DNA of 64,000 nucleotides, from NCBI RefSeq assembly GCF_023158935.1, contig NZ_CP096120.1, positions 2,356,001-2,420,000 of the forward strand. Direction: 5' to 3'. This DNA comes from Acinetobacter portensis (GTDB taxonomy: Bacteria; Pseudomonadota; Gammaproteobacteria; Pseudomonadales; Moraxellaceae). Below are positions 19,844 to 29,107 of this stretch, in pieces. A program made the position numbers and the translations under genes. Within the stretch, counting starts at the first letter, position 1. Each line of letters opens with the position of its first letter. Below the pieces are notes generated by a model. That model ran no database searches. It was not told where the DNA came from and was given only the letters and a program-made list of their open reading frames with translations.

Positions 19844-21235
19844 ATGAATGCAACCCCAACGCATCAAGCCTTACAACCTGAATTTAGACTTTTGGTACTT
19901 TTAGTATCAATTGGCTTTTTCATGCAAGGACTAGATACCACTATTGTAAATACAGCCATTCCAGCTATGGCACGTAGTTTAGGAGAAGATCCTCTGCAAA
20001 TGCATAGTGTTGTTGTGGCTTATGTATTGTCCGTTGCAGCATGTATTCCTTTAAGTGGTTGGTTAGCAGATCGATTTGGCGTTCGAAATACTTACTTTGC
20101 AGCCATTATTATTTTTACCCTCGCCTCTTTAGGCTGTGGTTATGCAGAAAGCTTAAATGAACTTTTGGTTTACCGTGTAATTCAAGGCATTGGCGGTGCT
20201 TTGCTGCTTCCTATTGGTCGTTTAGCAATGCTCAAAGTCATTCCACGCACGCAATTCCTTGCAGCAATGAGTTTAATGAGCCTTGCAGGTTTAATTGGAC
20301 CACTAATTGGACCAACTTTAGGTGGATGGATTGTTGAAGTTACGACATGGCATTGGATTTTCTTAATCAATATTCCTATGGGCTTACTTGGCGTGCTTAT
20401 TACGTTTAAAGCAATGCCAAATGTTACAGAGCCTACAGTTCCTACTTTTGATTATGTCGGAATTATTTTACTTGTACTTGCAATGGTTGGCTTATCTTTA
20501 GGAATTGAGAACTTTGCTAATCCACAACATTCAATTTGGTGGAGTGTTGGTTTAATTATTATAGGATTTTTGGCTTCATTAATTTATGCATACCATTCGC
20601 ATACACATAAAAATGCATTGTTTCGCAGTAAATTATTTAAAAACCGCATTTATGCAGTCGGCATTATTGGTAACTTTTTCGCACGATTAGGCGGCAATGC
20701 CTTACCTTTTCTATTGCCATTAATGCTACAAGTTGCTTTTGGTTTCAAGCCCTTTATAACAGGCTTACTAATGATTCCGACTGTGCTTGGTTCATTAGCA
20801 TCTAAACCTATTATTCGCCCAATTATTCAAAAATTTGGTTATCGCGAAGTACTTATCATCAATACTCTTTTGGTTGGCGCATGTATTGCAAGTTTTGCCC
20901 TAACATCAGCAGATACGCCTATTTGGTTACGTGCAATCCACTTCTTTATTTTTGGCGTGCTTAACTCACTCCAATTTGTGTCTATGAACACGCTCACTTT
21001 AAAAGATTTACCTCAGCAAGATGCAAGTAGCGGTAATAGCTTTTTATCTATGATTATGATGGTTTCAATGAGTATTGGCGTTGCGCTAGCAGGTACATTA
21101 GTGAATGTTTTTACAGCCTATTTGGGTGCAGAAAACACCACAACTGCTTTTCATATTACTTTGTTAGTTCTAGGTTCTATCAACATTATAACGGCTGCAA
21201 TTTTCTGGCAAATTCCTAAAAATACGCCCGTGTAA
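19844..21235 (+). CDS. MFS drug efflux transporter, DHA2 type (MdtD/HsrA-like)
   Basis: This is a 463-residue permease with 13-14 predicted helices. The antiporter motif C reads GLIGPLIGPTLGG near residue 150. The N-terminal signature GLDTTIVNTAIPAMARSLG is typical of DHA2 (EmrB/QacA) transporters, and LADRFGVRNTY is the motif-A loop. It lacks an adjacent membrane-fusion protein of the EmrA type, so it probably works as a single-component proton antiporter in the inner membrane. No regulator gene is adjacent. Confidence 0.85.
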   Translation: MNATPTHQALQPEFRLLVLLVSIGFFMQGLDTTIVNTAIPAMARSLGEDPLQMHSVVVAYVLSVAACIPLSGWLADRFGVRNTYFAAIIIFTLASLGCGYAESLNELLVYRVIQGIGGALLLPIGRLAMLKVIPRTQFLAAMSLMSLAGLIGPLIGPTLGGWIVEVTTWHWIFLINIPMGLLGVLITFKAMPNVTEPTVPTFDYVGIILLVLAMVGLSLGIENFANPQHSIWWSVGLIIIGFLASLIYAYHSHTHKNALFRSKLFKNRIYAVGIIGNFFARLGGNALPFLLPLMLQVAFGFKPFITGLLMIPTVLGSLASKPIIRPIIQKFGYREVLIINTLLVGACIASFALTSADTPIWLRAIHFFIFGVLNSLQFVSMNTLTLKDLPQQDASSGNSFLSMIMMVSMSIGVALAGTLVNVFTAYLGAENTTTAFHITLLVLGSINIITAAIFWQIPKNTPV

Positions 21236-21310
21236 ATTGTTCATACAAATAGCGTAGTTTGTTATTTCAGAACAGCGTATCATGGGCTAAACATCGTTTT
21301 TATATTAAGA

Positions 21311-22078
21311 ATGAGCACACGAAAAAAGAAAATTCATCATAAAGCTGCGTATAGCTCCCTGTTTGGCATTGGGGGATTTTGTCTTGCTCTTATTATTTAT
21401 TTAAGTTTTTTCCAACAGCGCTCTGCTTCAGCCACTGAATATCCCATTAAAGGATTTGATGTTTCACATCATCAAGGAGATATTCAATGGAAAAAAATAT
21501 CTCCTAAAACCTATAAATTTGTATATTTAAAAGCCACTGAAGGTGGTGATTTTAAAGATAGAAAATTCCAAGACAATTGGTTAAAAGCACGTGAACAAGG
21601 CTTTTTAGTTGGCGCATATCATTTTTATAGAATTTGCCGTGATGGAAAAATTCAAGCACAAAATTTTATAGAAACAGTGCCAAATAAAGAAAATGCTTTA
21701 CCCCCTGTCATAGACTTGGAATACGACAGCAATTGTATTAATACATTCACCAAAGAACAGTTGCTGCAAGAAATTCAAGTGATGCATGACCAAGTCCATC
21801 AGCACTATGGCAAACAGCCTATTTTTTATATTTCTAAAAGTTTTTATAACATCGTACTTGCTGGTGAGTTTAAAAACACACCGCTTTGGGTACGTGAATA
21901 TAAAGGCAAACCTGATTTAAAAGACGATCCTAAATGGTTGATGTGGCAACATACGAATCAAGGTAAAATTTCTGGTATTTCTACTGTTGTCGATATGAAT
22001 GTATTTAATGGCAATGAAAAAGACTGGATGAAATTTTTAGAAAAAAACAAAATTGATCCACTACAAAATCAACCATAA
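21311..22078 (+). CDS. GH25 family lysozyme (muramidase), membrane-anchored or exported
   Basis: This 255-residue protein is predicted to hydrolyse the beta-1,4 bond after N-acetylmuramic acid. A basic N-terminus and one hydrophobic segment (residues 16-34) act as signal anchor. The GH25 fold begins at GFDVSHHQG, whose Asp belongs to the active site. The catalytic DLE triplet appears in PVIDLEYD near residue 135, and the C-terminal VDMNVFNG strand is conserved. GH25 enzymes are common in phages and Gram-positives, but here no holin, spanin or phage gene is near, so a chromosomal cell-wall role is more likely. Confidence 0.85.
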   Translation: MSTRKKKIHHKAAYSSLFGIGGFCLALIIYLSFFQQRSASATEYPIKGFDVSHHQGDIQWKKISPKTYKFVYLKATEGGDFKDRKFQDNWLKAREQGFLVGAYHFYRICRDGKIQAQNFIETVPNKENALPPVIDLEYDSNCINTFTKEQLLQEIQVMHDQVHQHYGKQPIFYISKSFYNIVLAGEFKNTPLWVREYKGKPDLKDDPKWLMWQHTNQGKISGISTVVDMNVFNGNEKDWMKFLEKNKIDPLQNQP

Positions 22079-22183
22079 TTTAAATTTAGTCAGACAGCTT
22101 GTGTCGTAGCTATCGTAGCTTGCTCTTCAACAAACCTACTTAAAATGTAATACTGAACTTAAAATAAACAACTACTTCAGTGC

Positions 22184-23242
22184 ATGCGAAAAATCATACA
22201 CATCGACATGGATGCATTCTATGCATCTGTCGAGTTACGTGACCAACCTAACTTAAAGCATTTACCTGTGGTCATTTCCTCGCATCATCCACGTGCGGTT
22301 ATTGCTGCGGCATCTTACCCTGCGCGCACTTTTGGTTTACGTTCTGCAATGTCTATGACACAAGCCAAAAAGATATGCCCACAAGTTGTTGTCATTGAAC
22401 CTAATTTTAATAAATACCGTGAAGTTTCAACTCAAATTCATCAAATTTTTCAAAAATATACACCACTTATCGAACCATTATCTTTGGATGAAGCTTACTT
22501 AGATGTAACCGAAAATTTGCAAAATATTGCCAGCGCAACAGAAGTGGCGATGCGTATTCGTGAAGATATTTTTGAAGTAACAGGATTAACAGCATCGGCA
22601 GGTGTTGCACCCAATAAATTTCTAGCAAAAATTGCATCTGATTGGAATAAACCGAATGGAATTTTTGTAATAAAACCATCACAAGTTCAAGGCTTTATAC
22701 AAAATTTAGAATTAAAAAAAATCCCTGGCGTTGGCAAAGTCACACAAGAAAAGCTAAAAACTTTGAACTTAGAAACTTTAGGTGATTTACAAAATATTGA
22801 AGAAACCTTTTTAACGCATCACTTTGGAAAATATGGAAAACAACTTTATCTATATGCAAAAGGCATTGATGAACGACCTGTACAAACAGAGCGTGAACGC
22901 CAATCTATTTCTAAAGAAACAACATTTGATCAAGACTTTAACTTGGAACAATGCCACCCCTATTGGCCAAAATTGATTGACCAAGTTTGGGAGATATTAG
23001 ACAAGAAAAATTTATGCGCTCGCGGTGTTTCAGCAAAATTAAAGCTGAAAAACTTCCAAGTTTTACAACACAGTAAAAGCTTTAAACATCCATTAAAAAA
23101 CAAAGATGAATTGCAACAAATTTTAGAAAATCTATTGGCTGAAATGCATATTCCTCAAAATGATGAATTTAGATTAGTCGGCGTTGGCGTATATCAACTT
23201 TTTGAGAAAAAACCTCAACCACAACTTTCTCTTTGGGATTAA
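22184..23242 (+). CDS. dinB: DNA polymerase IV (translesion, Y family)
   Basis: This is an error-prone translesion polymerase of 352 residues, the usual length for E. coli Pol IV. Catalytic acidic residues are visible in [12 protein letters not shown] (residues 6-17) and in [10 protein letters not shown] near 103. The helix-hairpin-helix segment [12 protein letters not shown] near 180 and the little-finger domain (KETTFDQDF onward) are present. The C-terminus ends QPQLSLWD, whose QLSLW is a match to the beta-clamp binding pentapeptide. No clear ribosome binding site precedes the ATG. I did not find a convincing UmuDAb-type SOS operator upstream. Confidence 0.95.
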   Translation: MRKIIHIDMDAFYASVELRDQPNLKHLPVVISSHHPRAVIAAASYPARTFGLRSAMSMTQAKKICPQVVVIEPNFNKYREVSTQIHQIFQKYTPLIEPLSLDEAYLDVTENLQNIASATEVAMRIREDIFEVTGLTASAGVAPNKFLAKIASDWNKPNGIFVIKPSQVQGFIQNLELKKIPGVGKVTQEKLKTLNLETLGDLQNIEETFLTHHFGKYGKQLYLYAKGIDERPVQTERERQSISKETTFDQDFNLEQCHPYWPKLIDQVWEILDKKNLCARGVSAKLKLKNFQVLQHSKSFKHPLKNKDELQQILENLLAEMHIPQNDEFRLVGVGVYQLFEKKPQPQLSLWD

Positions 23243-23326
23243 TTCATATTTTAAATTGCATGCTTTTTAAACATAAGAATAAAAATAAATCAAATTTAAC
23301 TTCACTTTAAATATTTTTAGAGTACT

Positions 23327-23462
23327 CTATTCGGGCGATGCATTATCCATGTATGCGCTGAGATGTTGAAAATCACCTTTACTTTCAGCATTTTGTCCTG
23401 TGATTGGCGTGACGATCAAATCCGAAGATTACAGGACATCTCTGATGTCAGTCCATGGAAAC
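23327..23462 (-). pseudogene. Possible decayed gene fragment (unidentified)
   Basis: On the minus strand, one frame reads FPWTDIRDVL, a stop, then SSDLIVTPITGQNAESK and on to LSAYMDNASPE before a TAG at 23327-23329. The residue composition looks like real protein, and the base composition differs from the AT-rich flanks, but I cannot identify the family. A 7-bp inverted repeat (GTCCTGT/ACAGGAC) and a GACATC/GATGTC hairpin lie inside, so a structured non-coding element is an alternative. Confidence 0.3.
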
Positions 23463-23599
23463 AATTCAAATTTAGCACTTTAAAAATTAATTAAAACTAC
23501 AATCAAAATACTTTTAGATAAATTTATTCTTCTTAATCAATAAAATATACTTCTGAATATTCATTATAAGTTTTCTTATTTAAAGCTAGTACATAACAC

Positions 23600-23639
23600 C
23601 AATACTGTATTACTGGTATTGAGCATCGTGTTACCAGTA
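23600..23639. repeat. Overlapping inverted repeats upstream of ridA
   Basis: CAATAC pairs with GTATTG across 10 bases, and TACTGGTA (23611-23618) pairs perfectly with TACCAGTA (23632-23639) across 13 bases. The two share bases 23616-23618, so they cannot form together. They lie about 150 bases before the ridA start and could be an operator or a switchable leader. Confidence 0.4.
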
Positions 23640-23783
23640 TCATTATAAAACTCTTTATTCCATTGAAAATCTTTGGTCATTAAGAACTAGACATTTCGAC
23701 ACGATGTTGTCATTTACTTTGCAATAGGCGATTGATTAACAATAATTTTGATTTTGTTAATGCCAAACTTCAGGATTAATAAT

Positions 23784-24137
23784 ATGGCTGTAGAACGCTT
23801 ACATATTCAAGAACGCTTTTCTGAAATTGCGATTTCGGGCAACTTAGTTCACCTAGCAGGGCAACTTGCTGCGGACCTAACACTCGATATTAAAGGTCAA
23901 ACACAACAAACTTTAGATTATATTGACCAATTTCTTGCAGATGCAGGAACTGATAAAAGCCACATTTTATCTGTGATGATTTTCGTGAAAGATATTGCAA
24001 CAAACTACGCACCAATGAATGAAGTTTGGGATGCTTGGGTTGCAGATATTGATGCTCTACCACGTACATGCATAGAAGCAAATATGTATAAACCAGATGT
24101 TTTGGTTGAAATGACCGTTGTTGCTGTTAAACCATAA
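23784..24137 (+). CDS. RidA family protein (YjgF/YER057c/UK114)
   Basis: This is a 117-residue trimeric protein. RidA-type members hydrolyse reactive enamine and imine intermediates released by PLP enzymes. The conserved core arginine is present in LPRTCIEA near residue 93, and the C-terminal strand VLVEMTVVAVKP carries the conserved glutamate. The frame extends 12 codons upstream, but the ATG at 23784 has AGGA 8 bases before it and is preferred. It may be one of the Rid2-7 subgroups rather than archetypal RidA, so no specific reaction is claimed. Confidence 0.85.
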   Translation: MAVERLHIQERFSEIAISGNLVHLAGQLAADLTLDIKGQTQQTLDYIDQFLADAGTDKSHILSVMIFVKDIATNYAPMNEVWDAWVADIDALPRTCIEANMYKPDVLVEMTVVAVKP

Positions 24138-24149
24138 TTAAAATTCAAT

Positions 24150-24182
24150 AAAAAAGCATGCTATTCGCATGCTTTTTTTTAG
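24150..24182. terminator. Bidirectional terminator between ridA and the DUF2726 gene
   Basis: An AGCATGC/GCATGCT hairpin is flanked by A and an eight-T run; the stop codon of the converging DUF2726 gene overlaps its edge. Confidence 0.9.
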
Positions 24183-24715
24183 TTCGTTAGCTTGAGATGA
24201 GAGGATGGCTTCCCCGCATAAAACTCATACTTTTTTGATGCAATATCTTGAACAAATAATTCAGAATCATCTAATACTCGAAATTCATCTTTTATATGTT
24301 CTAAATTAGGCACACCGTCAAAATAAAAAACTCGATAGCCTGCCATCTTTAAAATTTTTTCTTGATACACCACATCTTTATGCTTTTTTGTTGCGTGATA
24401 ATCTTCTAAAACAATAATCGCAATGACTTCATTTTGTTGTCCTAAAACCACAAAATCTGCCGTCATATTTCTATATTTTGAACGTGTATGATAAAACTTT
24501 GTCGTTAATAATGAATCAAAAGATACTTGTGCCAAAACCGTATATTTCGGTAAGGCTTGCTTTAAACGAGCAAAAGTAAGTTGCTCGCTGATGTTAAAAA
24601 TAGCACGTTGCTTTAGCGCACTATCATGAGGCTTTACACCAGACCTTAAGTTTTTAACCGCTAAAAAAACAATTAAGGCTAAAAGCAAAGCCCCCATTAA
24701 AAAGTAAATCACCAT
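24179..24715 (-). CDS. DUF2726 domain protein, membrane-anchored
   Basis: This is a 178-residue protein of unknown function. One N-terminal transmembrane helix (residues 2-20) is followed by a cytoplasmic DUF2726 domain. That domain resembles restriction-endonuclease-like folds: TADFVVLGQQNEVIAIIVLED supplies the acidic positions expected for a PD-(D/E)xK core, followed by KDVVYQEKILKMAGYRV. Whether it cuts nucleic acid is not known. It is monocistronic between two terminators. Confidence 0.75.
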   Translation of the reverse strand: MVIYFLMGALLLALIVFLAVKNLRSGVKPHDSALKQRAIFNISEQLTFARLKQALPKYTVLAQVSFDSLLTTKFYHTRSKYRNMTADFVVLGQQNEVIAIIVLEDYHATKKHKDVVYQEKILKMAGYRVFYFDGVPNLEHIKDEFRVLDDSELFVQDIASKKYEFYAGKPSSHLKLTN

Positions 24716-24972
24716 GACCCAATCCTTTAGATTCTTCTATTTTTATTTTGATATTTTTCATGCACGTAAAATCACTCGATACATCAACTTTAGCGCTATG
24801 AATTAAAAACAGTTTTAAATTAATTATTATATAAATAGATCAATTTTCCATATTGATCGCCCACTTTAAATAATCAATATTTTGTAAGCAGTCTTATAAA
24901 GTAGCCTAAAATTCATTTTTAGATCAACTTTTATCTTATTATTTTTGTATTTTCCGATGAAATACGCCCAAT
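24716..24972. other. AT-rich spacer before the ygiQ terminator
   Basis: The spacer between the DUF2726 start and the 3' end of the YgiQ gene is very AT-rich. It presumably holds the DUF2726 promoter; no other element was recognised. Confidence 0.5.
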
Positions 24973-25004
24973 AAAAAAAGAACTCCTAAGAGTTCTTTTT
25001 TAAA
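24973..25004 (-). terminator. Terminator after the YgiQ gene
   Basis: On the minus strand, an AAGAACTC/GAGTTCTT hairpin is followed by a run of seven T, just 8 bases past the stop codon. Confidence 0.9.
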
Positions 25005-25011
25005 TTTTCAA

Positions 25012-27408
25012 TTAAGCTTTCGATTTAGGCTTAGATTTACCTTTTGGTTTTGAACCACCAAAAGGCTTTTTAGCATCACCAGTTTCACGTGGTGGTAAAC
25101 CTGTGTGTTGCGTTAAAATTTGCCCGCGCTCAGGACGTTTTTTGGTATTTGACGGACGAGTCGCTTGAGCATTTTTATCGGCACTACGCTTTTGTGAGTC
25201 ACCCGCAACAGTCGAGTTCTTCTTACGTGCAGATTGATATTGGCCCTCTGCGCTACCCGCAGGTTGATAAGTCGGAATTAAATGATGTTTCGAGTTACCA
25301 ATTAAATCAGCACGTCCCATTTCCTTCAGTGCTTCACGCAATAAAGGCCAGTTATTCGCATCATGGTAACGCAAGAATGCTTTATGTAAGCGACGACGTT
25401 TATCACCTTTTACAATATCCACTTGCTCGGTATAACGTGCCACTTTCGCAAGTGGGTTTTTACCTGTGTGATACATGGTTGTTGCTGTTGCCATTGGCGA
25501 TGGATAGAAAGTCTGAACCTGATCGGCACGGAAACCATTCTTCTTCAACCAAATCGCAAGGTTCATCATGTCGTAATCGGTTGTACCCGGATGCGCTGCG
25601 ATGAAGTAAGGAATTAAGTATTGTTCCTTGCCTGCTTCCTTACTAAAACGATCGAACATTTGTTTGAAACGGTCATACGTCCCTATACCCGGCTTCATCA
25701 TTTTATTGAGTGGGCCTTTTTCGGTATGTTCAGGCGCAATTTTTAAATAACCACCAACATGATGAGTGACTAGCTCTTTCACATATTCAGGGTTTAAAAC
25801 TGCAAGGTCATAACGTAAACCAGAACCAATCAGGATCTTCTTAATACCAGGTAAAGAACGCGCTTTGCGGTAAAGCTGCGTTAATGGTGCATGATCAGTG
25901 TGTAAGTTTTGACATACACCAGGGAATACGCACGATGGCTTACGGCAGTTTTTCTCAATTTCAGGATCTTTACATGCCAAACGATACATATTGGCTGTTG
26001 GACCGCCTAAGTCCGAGATAATGCCTGTAAAACCTGGTGCCGTATCACGAATTTTTTCAACTTCACGAAGAATTGAATCTTCAGAACGGTTCTGAATAAT
26101 ACGACCTTCATGTTCTGTAATTGAACAGAAGGTACATCCACCAAAACAACCACGCATGATATTCACAGAAAACTTAATCATGTCAAATGCTGGGAAACGT
26201 GCATTGCCATATGCTGGATGTGGTAAACGCGCATAAGGCAAATCGAATACATAATCCATCTCTTCCGTTGTTAACGGAATTGGCGGAGCATTCAACCATA
26301 CATCACGCTCACCATGCTTTTGTACCATTGCACGAGCATTACCCGGATTGGTTTCTAAATGCAAAATACGATTAGCGTGTGCATACAAAACTGGATCTGC
26401 AGCAACATCTTCATAAGCGGGTAAGCGAATAACAGCCAATTCACGTGGCGGAAGCTTATGTTTAATTGCTTTCGAAGATGGTTGTAACTGCACAATTTGC
26501 GTATCAGGGGCTAAACCATCACCTTCACGCACAATTGGATTAGCAACATGTTCTTTTTGGAAACCTTGATATTGGCTGCTGTCCTTCCCTTGCTCAATCT
26601 CACAACCTTCAATATCTTCAGTCATAACATAAGGGTTAATAATCGGATCAACACGACCAACTGCATCTACATCATTCGATGCGATTTCTACAAATTTTGC
26701 TTTCGAAGCACGGTTGTGTTTATTAACAATAAACGCTGTACCACGAACATCTGTAATTTCGTGGATTTTTTCGCCACGCGCCAAACGATGCATAATTTCA
26801 GTAATAGAACGTTCACCATTACCGTACATCAATAAATCGGCTTTTGAATCCATGAGTACCGAACGACGAACTTTATCTGACCAGTAGTCATAATGTGCGA
26901 TACGACGTAACGATGCTTCAATACCACCCAATAAAACAGGTACATCAGGATAAGCTTCACGTACGCGTTGGCAATATACCGTCGCTGCACGGTCTGGGCG
27001 CTTATTTGGTTGATTATCTGGAGAATATGCATCATCAGAACGAATCTTACGATCAGCCGTATAACGGTTAATCATAGAATCCATGTTGCCTGCTGTTACA
27101 CCCCAAGCAATATTTGGTTTACCCAACGTACGGAATGCATCCACATTTGTCCAATCTGGCTGTGCGATAATACCGACACGGAAGCCTTGCGCCTCCAAGG
27201 TACGACCAATAATGCCTGAACAAAAAGATGGATGATCGATATACGCATCACCACACACTAAAATAAAGTCACAACTGTCCCAACCGAGATGATCCATTTC
27301 CTCGCGTGACATCGGCAAAAATGGCGCAGGGTCAAAACATGACGCCCAATATTTGTCGTAATCAAACAGCGCTTTCGGCGCAGTTTGCATAGTATAAGCA
27401 GTAGACAT
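25012..27408 (-). CDS. YgiQ family radical SAM protein
   Basis: This 798-residue protein is of normal size for the UPF0313/YgiQ family. The N-terminal B12-binding-like domain contains [13 protein letters not shown] and [19 protein letters not shown]. The radical-SAM cluster is Cys421, Cys425 and Cys428 (CFGGCTFC), ligating a 4Fe-4S centre. A C-terminal basic, Lys/Gly/Pro-rich tail ([18 protein letters not shown]) follows and could bind nucleic acid. The substrate of the family is unknown. The frame opens at a TTG three codons upstream, but the ATG at 27406-27408 is preferred. Confidence 0.9.
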   Translation of the reverse strand: MSTAYTMQTAPKALFDYDKYWASCFDPAPFLPMSREEMDHLGWDSCDFILVCGDAYIDHPSFCSGIIGRTLEAQGFRVGIIAQPDWTNVDAFRTLGKPNIAWGVTAGNMDSMINRYTADRKIRSDDAYSPDNQPNKRPDRAATVYCQRVREAYPDVPVLLGGIEASLRRIAHYDYWSDKVRRSVLMDSKADLLMYGNGERSITEIMHRLARGEKIHEITDVRGTAFIVNKHNRASKAKFVEIASNDVDAVGRVDPIINPYVMTEDIEGCEIEQGKDSSQYQGFQKEHVANPIVREGDGLAPDTQIVQLQPSSKAIKHKLPPRELAVIRLPAYEDVAADPVLYAHANRILHLETNPGNARAMVQKHGERDVWLNAPPIPLTTEEMDYVFDLPYARLPHPAYGNARFPAFDMIKFSVNIMRGCFGGCTFCSITEHEGRIIQNRSEDSILREVEKIRDTAPGFTGIISDLGGPTANMYRLACKDPEIEKNCRKPSCVFPGVCQNLHTDHAPLTQLYRKARSLPGIKKILIGSGLRYDLAVLNPEYVKELVTHHVGGYLKIAPEHTEKGPLNKMMKPGIGTYDRFKQMFDRFSKEAGKEQYLIPYFIAAHPGTTDYDMMNLAIWLKKNGFRADQVQTFYPSPMATATTMYHTGKNPLAKVARYTEQVDIVKGDKRRRLHKAFLRYHDANNWPLLREALKEMGRADLIGNSKHHLIPTYQPAGSAEGQYQSARKKNSTVAGDSQKRSADKNAQATRPSNTKKRPERGQILTQHTGLPPRETGDAKKPFGGSKPKGKSKPKSKA

Positions 27409-27576
27409 GGCTAGCAATTCTCGGCTGGCAGATGGTAGGAGATCTAAAATAGATCAAATATGAAAGCCGATCATTTTACCATGAATTGCATACATCTTGC
27501 TTGATTCAAATTTATACAAAATGTTTTTTAAAATATTTAATATAAAAAAATAATATTTACCACTTTAAACAAATAC

Positions 27577-27592
27577 GGCTTTGTTGCACAAA
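27577..27592 (+). repeat. Left terminal inverted repeat of the IS element
   Basis: GGCTTTGTTGCACAAA matches the right end at 28600-28615 in inverted orientation. Confidence 0.92.
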
Positions 27593-27630
27593 CCTATCTG
27601 TAAAGGGTTTTTCAGCGATATAATTTTCAA

Positions 27631-28563
27631 ATGAAGAAGCCTACACACAAAATCTACCGCACAACCAATTGGCCCGCATATAACCGAGCACTCATGAGTC
27701 GCGGAAATATTGCCATTTGGTTTGATCCTGCTACGCAATGGTATGCTCAATCAAAAGGCAAACAAGGGCGAAATCAAACCTACTCCGACGCAGCCATCCA
27801 ATGCTGCTTAATGATTAAATCCTTATTCCGTCTGTCTTTACGTATGGTCACTGGCTTTGTGCAAAGTCTGATTAAACTTTGCGGATTAAATTGGATAGCT
27901 CCAGATTACACCACGCTTTGTAGAAGACAAAAGCATATTGATATTGTAATCAGCTACCAAAAAAGTAGCGATGGGCTGCATCTACTCATGGACTCTACAG
28001 GCATGAAGTTTCTAGGTGAGGGCGAATGGAAACGCAAGAAGCATGGACCTGAATATCGTCGCCAATGGCGTAAACTTCATATTGGTATAGATGCTAAAAC
28101 CCTACAAATACGAGCAGTTCAGCTTACAACCAATAATGTCAGTGATTCACAGGTGCTTGGTGATTTACTTAATCAGATTCCACAAGATGAGCAGATTAAC
28201 TCTGTTTATACCGATGGAGCTTATGACACCAAGCAATGCAGTCAGGTCATTGCAGATCGGCAAGCGCATGCGGTGATTCCACCTAGAAAAAATGCGAAAC
28301 CATGGAAAGATACAAAGAGTAGCTCGCTAGAGCGAAATGAATTACTTCGAACAATTAAACGTTTAGGCAGGACACTATGGAAAAAATGGTCAGGCTATCA
28401 TCGGCGAAGTTTGGTTGAAACTAAGATGCATTGCATCAAATTATTAGGAGATAAACTCAGTGCAAGGAGTTTTGATAGCCAAGTGAATGAGATCCATGCA
28501 CGTGTAGCAGTCCTTAACAGATTTACGGAATTAGGTCGACCACTTACCCAAGTTACGCCTTAA
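27631..28563 (+). CDS. IS5 family DDE transposase
   Basis: The 310-residue transposase fills the IS element and appears intact. DDE catalytic residues are visible as MDSTGMKF (first Asp, near residue 117), YTDGAYD (second Asp, near 194) and LVETKMHCIK (Glu, near 267). The neighbouring motif IPPRKNAK is typical of IS903-group enzymes. With a complete frame and perfect terminal repeats, the element may still be mobile. Confidence 0.93.
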   Translation: MKKPTHKIYRTTNWPAYNRALMSRGNIAIWFDPATQWYAQSKGKQGRNQTYSDAAIQCCLMIKSLFRLSLRMVTGFVQSLIKLCGLNWIAPDYTTLCRRQKHIDIVISYQKSSDGLHLLMDSTGMKFLGEGEWKRKKHGPEYRRQWRKLHIGIDAKTLQIRAVQLTTNNVSDSQVLGDLLNQIPQDEQINSVYTDGAYDTKQCSQVIADRQAHAVIPPRKNAKPWKDTKSSSLERNELLRTIKRLGRTLWKKWSGYHRRSLVETKMHCIKLLGDKLSARSFDSQVNEIHARVAVLNRFTELGRPLTQVTP

Positions 28564-28599
28564 ATTTGGCTCAATTAGGGGCGCTTTGCATTTCAAATC

Positions 28600-28615
28600 T
28601 TTGTGCAACAAAGCC
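28600..28615 (-). repeat. Right terminal inverted repeat of the IS element
   Basis: TTTGTGCAACAAAGCC is the perfect inverse of the left end. Confidence 0.92.
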
Positions 28616-29098
28616 GTTATTGATAAAAAAATGCATGAAATTTGGATACAAGATGATTTCAAATTTCAACCAATTCATAGTCTGAATATTGAAGCTTTAA
28701 ATTTCGATCAAGTTGTAAATCTTAGACAGCAAAAAAAGAGACATGACTTAAGCCTATGGCTGTGGAATTATCTTTGGTCAAACCTTCAAAACGTCTCAAA
28801 ATTCGATCATTCAAGTTATTACAAGCTAAAATATTGGCCTCAATATAGTAAAAATGTTCCAAAAGAGACATTAAAAATATCATCATGTTTTCAGCATGGT
28901 GCAAATATCAGTACTATTTCAAAAAATTTAAATATCAATCCTGAGCTTATTAACAAGTTCATTTACATTGCTCTTGCCTGTGACCTTATTCAAGAAATTC
29001 CAGCACATGAAGCAAAACTCAAATTCAATAATGAAGATAACACACCTTCCACTTTACGAAGCTTTTTTAGCAAAATGCGAAAAAAACTGGGGATATAA
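28616..29098 (+). pseudogene. Winged-helix-like protein of a GTPase/roadblock module, probably 5'-truncated by the IS
   Basis: The open frame runs straight out of the IS end with no natural upstream region. An ATG at 28631 would give 156 residues, but it has no ribosome binding site of its own. Residues 35-75 are aromatic-rich (LSLWLWNYLW, LKYWPQYSK). A helix-turn-helix-like stretch follows (CFQHGANISTISKNLNINPELINKFIYIALACDLI), then a basic amphipathic C-terminus (STLRSFFSKMRKKLGI). Nine bases separate it from the GTPase gene, so they form one operon. No DNA before the IS encodes a matching N-terminus. In conservons of Actinobacteria, a DUF742 winged-helix protein sits with a GTPase and a roadblock protein; similarity here is by arrangement, not proven homology. 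Confidence 0.55.
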
Positions 29099-29107
29099 GG
29101 ACTACTT

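Larger units (their letters stand above)
23243..23783. other. Intergenic region between dinB and ridA with a GC-richer relic and inverted repeats
   Basis: This stretch of about 540 bases has no intact gene. It is AT-rich except for about 130 bases at 23327-23460, which are clearly richer in GC and look like a decayed coding fragment (listed separately). Overlapping inverted repeats lie at 23600-23639. The ridA promoter should be in the last 100 bases. Confidence 0.6.
27577..28615 (+). mobile_element. Insertion sequence, IS5 family, IS903 group (IS17/ISAba12-like)
   Basis: The element is 1,039 bp with matching ends. GGCTTTGTTGCACAAA at 27577-27592 is repeated inverted at 28600-28615, 16 of 16 bases identical, and the sequence GGCTTTGTTG is typical of the IS903 group. 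It carries a single transposase gene. IS903-group elements make 9-bp target duplications, but the flanks here (AACAAATAC on the left, GTTATTGAT on the right) do not match, so the locus was rearranged after insertion. The exact name needs an ISfinder comparison. Confidence 0.93.

Noticed and set aside
21311..22078. Prophage remnant around the GH25 lysozyme
   Set aside because: Neighbours are chromosomal transport and repair genes; no holin, integrase, structural genes or att sites are seen.
22079..22183. SOS operator (UmuDAb type) before dinB
   Set aside because: A loose TTCA...TGAA pair is present but too far apart and without the inner conserved bases.
26548..27219. Open frames opposite the YgiQ gene
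   Set aside because: Shadow frames; no ribosome binding sites and unnatural Ile/Cys/Thr-rich composition.
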